Position numbers and translations under genes: made by a program. From positions 1,302,001-1,366,000 of the forward strand of contig CAWJGO010000001.1 of NCBI GenBank assembly GCA_963842515.1: a DNA stretch of 64,000 bases, written 5' to 3'. Under the pieces are notes generated by a model that worked only from the letters and a program-made list of their open reading frames with translations, did no database searches and was not told the DNA's origin. This document shows positions 8,561-15,624 of the stretch, piece after piece. This DNA comes from CADEED01 sp963842515 (GTDB lineage: Bacteria > Pseudomonadota > Gammaproteobacteria > Steroidobacterales > Steroidobacteraceae). The number at the start of each line of letters is the position of its first letter. Position 1 is the stretch's first letter.

Positions 8561-9793
8561 TCAGACCGGTGCGCTGGCGGCCTTCAGCGTCTCGATTGCC
8601 GCCAGGCGGCGCTTGCGCAGCTGCTGGCCGATCTGCTCGCCGGACAGGCCGGCGCGGTCTTCAGGGCTCAACGCCACAGCGGCGACGGCAGCGCGCGCCG
8701 CCGCGAAATATTCGCGTTGTGGGTAACTGCGTTCCTCGAGTCCTTTGCGCCCGCGGGCGTCCGCCTCGCAGGCCAGCAGGAAGTCGGCGAAGCGCTCCGG
8801 CCGGCGCATGGCGTCGCAGGCTTCGAGCGTCTTCAGCACCGTGTCGGCGCGCAGCTCGAATGCGCGATGCACGTGGGAGTGATAACGCGCAGTCACGACC
8901 GCCAGCTCGCGCAGGTGGTTAGGCACGCGCAGCCGCGCGGCGAATTGTTCGACCAGGGCCACTCCCGCGTCTTCATGGCCGGGATGCGAGGGCAGTTTTC
9001 CGGCGGGCGTCACGCCCTTGCCGAGATCGTGCATGAGCACGGCGAAGCGTACCGGTACGCCGCCGCCGGACTTCACCGCTGCGCGCAGCGCCATCAGCAG
9101 GTGCACGCCGGTGTCGATCTCGGGATGCCATTTCTCCGGCTGTGGCACACCGAACAACGCGTCGAGTTCCGGAAAGACGACCTTCAACGCGCCGCACTCT
9201 CGCAGCACGGTGAAGTACACGTCGGGACACGGCTCGCCCAGCGCTTTTTCGGTTTCGGTCCAGACGCGCTCGGCGATGAGGGCGTTGGCTTCCCCATCTG
9301 CCACCATCTTCTGCATCAGTCCCATGGTCTCGCCGGCCACCGTGAACCCGAGCGGCGCATATCGCGCGGCGAATCGCGCCACGCGCAGGATGCGCACCGG
9401 GTCTTCGGCGAACGCTTCGGAGACATGGCGCAGCAAGCGCGCCGCGAGGTCGCGCTGACCGCCGTACGGATCGATGACGTTTCCGGCATCGTCCTCGGCC
9501 ATGGCATTGATGGTGAGGTCGCGGCGCTTGAGGTCGTCGTCGAGCTTCACATCGGCGGAAAACTCCGTGGTGAAACCGCGATAACCCGGCGCGACCTTGC
9601 GTTCCAGGCGCGCCAGCGCATGTTCTTCCTTGGTCCTGGGATGCAGGTAGACGGGAAAGTCGCGGCCGACGGGAAGGTAGCCGGCCCGCTCTAGCTCGGC
9701 GGGCGTCGCACCGACCACCACCCAGTCGCGCTCGGACACTTCGCGCCCGAGCAGCCGGTCCCGAACCGCGCCACCCACCAAGTACACTTGCAT
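8561..9793 (-). CDS. cca: Multifunctional CCA tRNA nucleotidyltransferase
   Basis: Adds or repairs the 3' CCA end of tRNAs; proteobacterial forms also have an HD phosphohydrolase domain. N-terminal class II nucleotidyltransferase: MQVYLVGGAVRDRLLG and the metal motif ERDWVVVG; then RRDLTINAMA, the RNA-binding ILRVARFAARY, and the HD domain with HDLGKG and HPGHEDAG. 410 residues. I start at ATG 9793, aligning with the family; ATG 9802 would add three residues. This start overlaps the start codon of the divergent gene on the plus strand (shared CATG at 9791-9794), so each gene's 5' region lies inside the other. Confidence 0.94.
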   Translation of the reverse strand: MQVYLVGGAVRDRLLGREVSERDWVVVGATPAELERAGYLPVGRDFPVYLHPRTKEEHALARLERKVAPGYRGFTTEFSADVKLDDDLKRRDLTINAMAEDDAGNVIDPYGGQRDLAARLLRHVSEAFAEDPVRILRVARFAARYAPLGFTVAGETMGLMQKMVADGEANALIAERVWTETEKALGEPCPDVYFTVLRECGALKVVFPELDALFGVPQPEKWHPEIDTGVHLLMALRAAVKSGGGVPVRFAVLMHDLGKGVTPAGKLPSHPGHEDAGVALVEQFAARLRVPNHLRELAVVTARYHSHVHRAFELRADTVLKTLEACDAMRRPERFADFLLACEADARGRKGLEERSYPQREYFAAARAAVAAVALSPEDRAGLSGEQIGQQLRKRRLAAIETLKAASAPV

Positions 9794-10859
9794 GGCGCGC
9801 ATGTTAACCGACGTTTCCAAATGCCTCGTGGTCGTCGTCTGCCTCGCTCTCGGAGGCTGCGGCACCCTGTATGTGGCCCAGGCCGCCAGGGGGCAGCTGC
9901 AGATCCTCAACGCGCGCGAGCCGATCGGGCGCGTGCTGGCCGATCCCGGTGCGGACCCCAGGCTCAAGCAGCGCCTGGAAGTGGTCCGGACGGCGCGCGA
10001 ATTCGCCTCGCGCGAGCTTGGCCTTCCTAACAACAAGAGCTATACCTCGTACGCCGATCTCAAGCGCGATTTCGTGGTGTGGAGCGTGGTGGCGACGCCC
10101 GAATTCTCGGTGGAACCGCATGAGTGGTGCTTTCCGATCGTCGGCTGCGTCGCGTATCGCGGCTATTTCCGCCAGCGCAGCGCGGAGAAGTTCGCCGACC
10201 GGCTGCGTGCGCAGGGTTTCGACACCATTGTCGGCGGTGTGCCTGCTTATTCCACGCTCGGCAAATTCAACGATCCGATCCTCAACACCATGATGACCTA
10301 TGGTGACGACGAGCTCGCGTCCATCATGTTCCACGAGCTGTCGCACCAGCTGGTCTACATCGCCGACGACAGCTCATTCAACGAGGCGTTCGCGGTCACG
10401 GTAGAGCAGGAGGGTCTGGCGCGCTGGCTGAAGTTTCGCGGTCACGAAGCCGACCTCGCCCAGTACCACAAGCGGCGCGCGCGGCAGGGCGAAGGCGTGA
10501 CGCTGGTGGCGCGCTTTCGGCGTGAGCTCACCATGCTCTATGCCATGGACATCAGCGCCGACGTCATGCGCGCGCGCAAGGCAGAGGTCTTTGCGCGGCT
10601 CGTCAAGGAGCTGCGCGTGCTGGACGCGCGCTACGGCACCGAGTCCGGGCTGGCGGCTGCGCTCGACGGCAAGCCCAACAATGCGCGCCTGGCCTCGCTC
10701 GCGACTTACTATGAATGTGTCCCCGGCTTCGAACGATTGCTGGCGGAAGCGCACTACGACCTGACGGTTTTCTACGCGGCCGCCCGCGAGGTGGCCAAAC
10801 TACCGCGCGACGAGCGGCGCGCGCACCTGTGCAATTCCGCAGGCTCGGCCGCCCCGTGA
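9792..10859 (+). CDS. Putative lipoprotein aminopeptidase (Aminop_C family)
   Basis: A 355-residue protein with a lipoprotein signal (hydrophobic VVVVCLALGGC, lipobox Cys about residue 23). The middle contains a zinc metallopeptidase motif, SIMFHELSHQLVYIADDSSFNEAFAVTVE, with HExxH and a downstream Glu in NEAFA, as in bacterial aminopeptidases of the PF10023 group. It is expected to be membrane-anchored in the periplasm. The start could be ATG 9792 or ATG 9801; neither has an obvious ribosome binding site, and the first overlaps the cca start on the other strand. Substrate unknown. Confidence 0.85.
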   Translation: MARMLTDVSKCLVVVVCLALGGCGTLYVAQAARGQLQILNAREPIGRVLADPGADPRLKQRLEVVRTAREFASRELGLPNNKSYTSYADLKRDFVVWSVVATPEFSVEPHEWCFPIVGCVAYRGYFRQRSAEKFADRLRAQGFDTIVGGVPAYSTLGKFNDPILNTMMTYGDDELASIMFHELSHQLVYIADDSSFNEAFAVTVEQEGLARWLKFRGHEADLAQYHKRRARQGEGVTLVARFRRELTMLYAMDISADVMRARKAEVFARLVKELRVLDARYGTESGLAAALDGKPNNARLASLATYYECVPGFERLLAEAHYDLTVFYAAAREVAKLPRDERRAHLCNSAGSAAP

Positions 10860-11025
10860 CCGCGCGGCACAATCGGGCATTCACGTAAGGATCAGCGCAA
10901 TACTCGTGCCGTGCGCTTGTTCGTCGCTCCGGCCGAAATTATTTCCTTGCCTTATGTCACGTCTATCAATTGGCGTGCGCCCGAGTTTTGCGCAGGCCAT
11001 CATCGGGCGCGAGGTCCTCCGCCGA

Positions 11026-11742
11026 ATGCGCAATCCGTTCCGGGCACACCCCAAGCCGTTCCTCGATGCGTCGCGGCGCGACTGGCAGTTCGAGACGTTC
11101 GCCTGGCTGCTGCGCAACTGCGGCGGCTATCCGAAGTTTCTCGACACCACGCTGGTCCTGCCGATCGAAGAGCATTTTCCTGAGCGCAGAACGAATGGCC
11201 GCGCCGCGGTTGCGGCATTGTTCCGCTGTGTGCGCGAGCACGCCGGCATGGCCGACTGGCCATGCGCCGTCGAGCCGGCACCCGCTCGCATTCCCGTCAC
11301 CGCCGACCAGGCGGAGGGGCACGCACCCACGTCGCTGGTGGCGACATTCGCGCACGAGCTCGCGCGCTACCTGGTCGAAACTTTCGAAGAGCCCGCGCCC
11401 GGTGGCGCCCTGCTGCACGAGCCGGCGATCGATCTCGCCGCGGTCTTCATGGGATTCGGCCTGTTCATGGCCAATGCTTCTTTCGACTCCGCCAGCCATG
11501 AGCTCAACGAAGGGGAGTTCGTACACGCGCTCGCGATGTTCTGCCTGTTGCGCAACCTTGATCCGCAAAGCATCGACCGGCACCTGAATCCGCACCTGCG
11601 TAAATACCTGCGGCTCGCGGCGCTCGACCTCGCGCGGCATGAGCTGGGTTTCCAGGCGCTGCGTTCGGTGTTCGCGGTGATCCCCATGGATCCGGCCGAG
11701 CGGACGCTGCCGCCGCGGGTGATCTTCGCTCCCGGCAGCTAG
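11026..11742 (+). CDS. Conserved-looking protein, metallopeptidase-like motif
   Basis: I do not recognise an assigned family. About 238 residues, no signal peptide if started at ATG 11026 (MRNPFRAHPKPFLDASRRDWQF); an in-frame ATG at 10954 would add 24 residues. The centre reads VATFAHELARYLVETF followed about 20 residues later by EPAIDLAAVFMGFG, the spacing of an HExxH...ExxxD zinc site, but the second histidine is Arg here. Either the fold has lost zinc binding or the resemblance is accidental. The end is 12 bp before the GH5 start. Confidence 0.7.
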   Translation: MRNPFRAHPKPFLDASRRDWQFETFAWLLRNCGGYPKFLDTTLVLPIEEHFPERRTNGRAAVAALFRCVREHAGMADWPCAVEPAPARIPVTADQAEGHAPTSLVATFAHELARYLVETFEEPAPGGALLHEPAIDLAAVFMGFGLFMANASFDSASHELNEGEFVHALAMFCLLRNLDPQSIDRHLNPHLRKYLRLAALDLARHELGFQALRSVFAVIPMDPAERTLPPRVIFAPGS

Positions 11743-11754
11743 AATCGCGCGATC

Positions 11755-12939
11755 ATGCACCGCGTTTCATTCGTTGCTGTTACCTTCGCCCTGCTGTGCG
11801 GTCCTGCGCTTTCCGCCGATCGCATGGATTTCTGGGAAACGCCGCAGCACGGCGCCAACTGCTTCAATGAATCGCCGCCGGACGCGGAATATTTCCAGGC
11901 GTTGCGCGGCTACGGCGCCACCTGGGTGCGGCTCGCCTTCAGCAAGTGGAAATCGCGCCAGCGCGATTTCCTGTTTGGCAGCCTCGACGAGTACGAGGGT
12001 CTCGTCGCCGAGGATCTCGCCACGCTGCGCGCCACGCTCGATCGCGCACACGCGGCCGGCCTCAAAGTGGTTGTCACACCGTTGTCATTGCCCGGCGCTC
12101 GCTGGATCCAGCAGAACGACAACAAGTTCGACGATCGGCTGTGGAGCGATGAGCGTTACTGGGACCAGTCGGCCGCATTCTGGCGCGATCTCGCCGCTGC
12201 GTTGAAAGATCATCCGGCCATTGCGGCTTACAACCTCGTCAACGAACCCGTCCCGGAGCGCAAGGGCGGACTGGAAGAACACGCGGCCCCGGCGACCCAG
12301 CGTGCCTGGTATGCGAAAACCCGCGGCACGACGCGCGATCTGCCGGCGTTGTACCAGTCGCTGATCGTGGCGGTGCGCGCCGCCGACCCGATGACTCCCA
12401 TCATGCTCGACGGCGGCTATTACGCAGCGGCGGATGGGTGGGCGTACTGGCCAGGCGCGTTGCAGGACCCGCGGCTGCTGTACGCGTACCACATGTATGA
12501 GCCGTGGAACGCAACCAGCACCCCTAACACGAAACGAAAAGTACCGTATCGGTACCCGGGCGTGGCACCTTTCGGCGGTACCGACGTTGCATGGGATGCG
12601 GCCCGGATCGAAGCCTATCTACAGCAGCCGCTCGACTGGGCGGAAAAACACGGCGTGGCCATCAATCGCCTGGTGGTGGGCGAATTCGGCTGCGTTCGTA
12701 CCTGGATCGATTGCCCCCGTTATCTCGAAGACGTGCTCACCGCGCTCGATGCCGACGGAGTGCACTGGGCGTTCTATTCGTTCCGCGAAAGCTGGGATGG
12801 CATGGACTACGAGCTGGGTGCCGGCAAGCTGCCCTGGCAGTACTGGGAGGCCCAGGAAAAGGGCAAACCGTTCGTGTTGCCGCGCGGACCCAACAAAGTC
12901 TTCGAGCCGATCCTGCGCCGGCTGCGCGTCGCGCCGTAG
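11755..12939 (+). CDS. Secreted glycoside hydrolase family 5 enzyme
   Basis: Probable endo-beta-glucanase or mannanase. Signal peptide at residues 1-21 (MHRVSFVAVTFALLCGPALSA), then a (beta/alpha)8 barrel. The GH5 acid/base is Glu164 in YNLVNEP and the nucleophile is Glu310 in LVVGEFGC. An early SKWK and the HMYEPWN segment before strand 7 also fit. Length 394, no carbohydrate-binding module. It lies alone, away from the later polysaccharide block. Substrate specificity cannot be set from sequence alone. Confidence 0.88.
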   Translation: MHRVSFVAVTFALLCGPALSADRMDFWETPQHGANCFNESPPDAEYFQALRGYGATWVRLAFSKWKSRQRDFLFGSLDEYEGLVAEDLATLRATLDRAHAAGLKVVVTPLSLPGARWIQQNDNKFDDRLWSDERYWDQSAAFWRDLAAALKDHPAIAAYNLVNEPVPERKGGLEEHAAPATQRAWYAKTRGTTRDLPALYQSLIVAVRAADPMTPIMLDGGYYAAADGWAYWPGALQDPRLLYAYHMYEPWNATSTPNTKRKVPYRYPGVAPFGGTDVAWDAARIEAYLQQPLDWAEKHGVAINRLVVGEFGCVRTWIDCPRYLEDVLTALDADGVHWAFYSFRESWDGMDYELGAGKLPWQYWEAQEKGKPFVLPRGPNKVFEPILRRLRVAP

Positions 12940-12960
12940 CCGCGTCTTCCGGTGCGGGTG

Positions 12961-14355
12961 TCAGGGGGCCCGCAGCGGAACCAGGACCATCGCATTGCCG
13001 CGGCGGATCTTGAGCACCAGTGCGCCTCCGCGCTTGGCCACATCACGCAGTTCCTTGAGATTGGCGATCGTCTGGCGATTGGCGCCTTCGATGCGATCGC
13101 CCTTGCGGAATGACTGCGCAGCAATGCTGCGCGGCTCGACCGCGCGTATTTCGACGCCGCCGTCCGCCGCATCGGCCAGCGTGGCGCCCTCGAGGCCTGG
13201 ATGAACGTTGGCAGCTTCATTTGCCGGGCCGGCAGCACCGGGTTTGCTGGCGGAGCCAGTGACTTGCGGCAGCTCGGTGATGACCGCCGTGACGTGCAGC
13301 GGCTTGCGATCGCGGATCAGCGCGACGTCGAGCTTGTCGCCGACGCGCGAGAGCCCGATGGCGTTGCGCAACTCGCTGTTCGACTTGATCGATTGGTTAT
13401 TGATGCTGGTGATGACGTCGCCGGCCTTGATGCCAGCCTTTTCCGCCGCCGAGCCTTCGGTGACCTGCGATACCAGCACCCCCTGGGCGTTGGCGATGTT
13501 GAGCGACTTGGCCATGTCGGGCGTCAGCGAGTAGATGTTGACGCCTAACAACCCGCGCTTGACCGAGCCGTACTTGAGCAGCTGGTCCATGATGCTGCGC
13601 GCCATGTTCACCGGGATGGCGAAGCCAATACCGATGTTGCCGCCCGACCGCGACAGGATGGCGCTGTTGATGCCCACCAGTTCGCCGCGAAGATTTACCA
13701 GCGCGCCGCCGGAGTTGCCCGGATTGATCGAAGCGTCGGTCTGGATGAAATCTTCGTAGCCGTCGGGGTTGATGCCGGAGCGGCCGAGGCCGCTGACGAT
13801 CCCCGAGGTGACCGTGTGTTGCAGACCAAAGGGATTGCCGATGGCGACCACGAAGTCACCGACCTCGAGACGCGTGGAGTCTCCAAGCGCCACCTGGATG
13901 AGGCTTTCGGTCGGGACTTTGAGCACGGCGACGTCCGATGGAACGTCGCTTCCGACCACGGTGGCGGCCAGATCTCTGCCGTCTTGCAAGGTGACCGTAA
14001 TTTCGGTCGCGTTATCAACCACATGCGCGTTTGTAACTATGTAGCCGTTTTTTGCATCAAAGATGACACCGGAGCCCGCGCTCTGGAACTGGCGCTCTCG
14101 GGGGCCCATGTCCGGGATGTCAAAGAACCGGCGGAAGAAGGGGTCCTCGAGCAGCGGGTTCTGGGGTGAGCGCTCGCGGATGGTGCCGCGCGTGGCGATG
14201 TTCACCACGGCCGGCGAGACGCGCTTGATCATGGGCGCGAGCGTCGGCATCGGAGTTTCGCCGACCGCTGGCGGCAGCGCAGCGTGGCTTGCAACCGAGA
14301 GCGTCGCCAGCGCGTAGATACAGGCGGTGACAAGATTTTTTGCGCGAATGGGCAT
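12961..14355 (-). CDS. Periplasmic serine protease, DegP/DegQ (HtrA) family
   Basis: Envelope quality-control protease and chaperone. Signal peptide MPIRAKNLVTACIYALATLS, then a trypsin-like domain with the triad His111 (VTNAHVVD), Asp141 (SDVAVLK) and Ser215 (NPGNSGGALV), followed by a full PDZ domain (about 265-350, RGLLGVNI...GSAAEKAGIKAGDVI) and a shorter second PDZ to residue 464. I start at ATG 14355; a TTG 18 bp upstream is in frame. The stop is 21 bp from the convergent GH5 stop. HtrA genes are often under sigma-E control, but no such promoter was identified here. Confidence 0.94.
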   Translation of the reverse strand: MPIRAKNLVTACIYALATLSVASHAALPPAVGETPMPTLAPMIKRVSPAVVNIATRGTIRERSPQNPLLEDPFFRRFFDIPDMGPRERQFQSAGSGVIFDAKNGYIVTNAHVVDNATEITVTLQDGRDLAATVVGSDVPSDVAVLKVPTESLIQVALGDSTRLEVGDFVVAIGNPFGLQHTVTSGIVSGLGRSGINPDGYEDFIQTDASINPGNSGGALVNLRGELVGINSAILSRSGGNIGIGFAIPVNMARSIMDQLLKYGSVKRGLLGVNIYSLTPDMAKSLNIANAQGVLVSQVTEGSAAEKAGIKAGDVITSINNQSIKSNSELRNAIGLSRVGDKLDVALIRDRKPLHVTAVITELPQVTGSASKPGAAGPANEAANVHPGLEGATLADAADGGVEIRAVEPRSIAAQSFRKGDRIEGANRQTIANLKELRDVAKRGGALVLKIRRGNAMVLVPLRAP

Positions 14356-14376
14356 GTCGACGAGGATACTCAAACG

Positions 14377-14574
14377 ATGATCACTTTTCTCTTGTGGGTC
14401 CTGTTGTTGGTGATTTGCTGGCCGCTCGCCATCGTGGCGCTGCTGCTGTGGCCCATCGTGTGGCTGATTTCGCTGCCATTCCGGCTGCTGGGGATTGCCG
14501 TCGCAGGAGTGTTCGACCTGCTGCGGGCCATCATCACCCTCCCCGCGCGTGTGCTTGGCGGGGGTAGTCGATAG
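14377..14574 (+). CDS. Small hydrophobic membrane protein
   Basis: Sixty-five residues, almost entirely hydrophobic with two membrane segments (about 3-30 and 32-58) and a short basic tail LPARVLGGGSR. Many prolines, tryptophans and leucines around PIVWLISLPFRLLG. I do not know a function; the even hydrophobicity and a clear terminator right after the stop argue for a real gene. It is divergent from the HtrA gene with 21 bp between start codons. Confidence 0.65.
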   Translation: MITFLLWVLLLVICWPLAIVALLLWPIVWLISLPFRLLGIAVAGVFDLLRAIITLPARVLGGGSR

Positions 14575-14575
14575 A

Positions 14576-14614
14576 GCAAAAGGGCCAGCCCCTTTCGGGT
14601 CTGGCCCATTTTGC
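14576..14614. terminator. Bidirectional intrinsic terminator
   Basis: Hairpin GCAAAAGGGCCAG ... CTGGCCCATTTTGC with a short loop. A-run on one side and T-run on the other let it work for both the small membrane gene (plus) and hsp20 (minus). Confidence 0.8.
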
Positions 14615-14618
14615 TAGC

Positions 14619-14639
14619 AATTGGGGTCTGACCCCAATT
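14619..14639. repeat. Palindrome AATTGGGGTctgACCCCAATT
   Basis: Perfect 9-bp stem with a 3-base loop directly after the hsp20 stop codon. The GGGGTCTGACCCC core resembles dispersed extragenic palindromes found in many proteobacterial genomes; it may also serve as a second terminator hairpin. Only one copy is seen in this window. Confidence 0.55.
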
Positions 14640-15059
14640 TCAGGCTGCTTGGATCTCGATGCGGCGCGGCTCGGGCTTGGCGACCTTGGGGATCGTCAAC
14701 TCGAGTACGCCATCCCTGAACTGCGCCTTGATGGCGTCGGTCTGCACGTTATCCGGCAGCGAGAACGTCCGGACGAATTTACCGCTCACCCGCTCGACGC
14801 GTGAGTAGTGGCCTTCCACACCGCGCTGCTCCAACTGGCGTTCGCCTCGCAGGGTGAGGACGCCCTTGTCGGCGGTCACTTCGATGTCAGCGGGTTTCAC
14901 GCCTGGAAGGTCCGCGCTCACGATGAAGCGCTGCGGCTCCTCATGGATGTCCACGGTTGGCGCCCACGACGCGTCGCGCGCGGTGTTTTCAAAAGTCTGG
15001 TCGAGCTCGCGGTGCAAGCGGTTCAGCAGCGCCCAGGGCTCGTAACGCACAACAGTCAT
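14640..15059 (-). CDS. Hsp20/alpha-crystallin small heat-shock protein
   Basis: ATP-independent holdase chaperone of 139 residues. The alpha-crystallin domain spans about 40-135: VDIHEEPQRFIVSADLPGVKPADIEV, GVLTLRGERQ, and the closing DGVLELTIPKV with the I-x-I-like tail RRIEIQ. The start is ATG 15059 with AAGGAG 8 bp upstream. A CTTGAAT...CCGCAATTA pair on the minus strand upstream (15153-15125) loosely resembles a heat-shock sigma-32 promoter. Confidence 0.94.
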   Translation of the reverse strand: MTVVRYEPWALLNRLHRELDQTFENTARDASWAPTVDIHEEPQRFIVSADLPGVKPADIEVTADKGVLTLRGERQLEQRGVEGHYSRVERVSGKFVRTFSLPDNVQTDAIKAQFRDGVLELTIPKVAKPEPRRIEIQAA

Positions 15060-15124
15060 GTCAATCTCCTTGTCGTAGCTATGTTGGCTAACTACCGGGA
15101 CCTCCCCGGCCGTCGCATGGCCCG

Positions 15125-15153
15125 TAATTGCGGATCGACTTTTACGATTCAAG
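15125..15153 (-). promoter_or_regulatory. Possible heat-shock (sigma-32-like) promoter for hsp20
   Basis: On the minus strand CTTGAAT is followed after 13 bases by CCGCAATTA, against the consensus CTTGAAA and CCCCATnT. The match is partial; position, about 65-70 bp upstream of the start codon, is reasonable. Confidence 0.3.
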
Positions 15154-15394
15154 ACTCTTGAAAATCCATTGCGTGGCGCGATGTGGGACGGTCCGCCGGA
15201 CGCTTTATCCAACAACCTGTGGATGAGCTGTGACTAAGGGGTGGGCAGGTGGTGGACACAATTCCTTGTGTTCGGCCCGATTCCTGCAGTGCGGCGGAAA
15301 TGACCCATTGACAGGCGATTCCTGCGGCACAAAATCACGTAACTACTTGGATGTAAAAGAAATAACCGAACCCCAATTATGACAGCGATGTTTC

Positions 15395-15423
15395 TTGACG
15401 CGCCGATTTCACGTATCTACTCT
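15395..15423 (+). promoter_or_regulatory. Candidate nrdJ promoter
   Basis: TTGACG (15395-15400), 17-base spacer, TACTCT (15418-15423). The -35 is good, the -10 is weak. The NrdR-like box just downstream would overlap the start of transcription. Confidence 0.45.
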
Positions 15424-15433
15424 CACGACCCCA

Positions 15434-15449
15434 ACACAAGATGTTGTGT
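15434..15449 (+). promoter_or_regulatory. NrdR box
   Basis: ACACAAGATGTTGTGT is a near-perfect palindrome that fits the NrdR consensus acaCwAtATaTwGtgt at all but two positions. NrdR is the ATP/dATP-sensing repressor of bacterial ribonucleotide reductase genes. NrdR boxes usually come in pairs; I did not see a convincing second box about 31 bp upstream. Confidence 0.7.
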
Positions 15450-15624
15450 CACGACATCTTGGTGGGTTGGGGAGCCGGGGAGAGGAATGGCGGCTGTCTG
15501 ACAGCAGTCGCTCACTTTAAAGACGCGTTCAACCTCCAAAATTTGGGGGTTTCGGCCGTTCTTTTCCGAAGGTTCATGGGGTTGGCAAACAGGTCCGGAA
15601 ACTTCGGGGGAGCGGTACCCATCC

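Larger units (their letters stand above)
15060..15624. other. Intergenic region between hsp20 and nrdJ
   Basis: 565 bp without a gene. It holds the divergent control regions: a weak sigma-32-like site for hsp20 and a promoter with an NrdR box for nrdJ, leaving an nrdJ leader of nearly 200 nt. The leader contains a CCTCCAAAATTTGGGGG palindrome (near 15534-15550). I looked for adenosylcobalamin riboswitch features and did not find a convincing B12 box. Confidence 0.6.

Noticed and set aside
15430..15624. Cobalamin riboswitch in the nrdJ leader
   Set aside because: Considered because the enzyme needs B12 and the leader is long, but no recognisable B12 box or matching helices could be identified by eye. 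An Rfam search would settle it.
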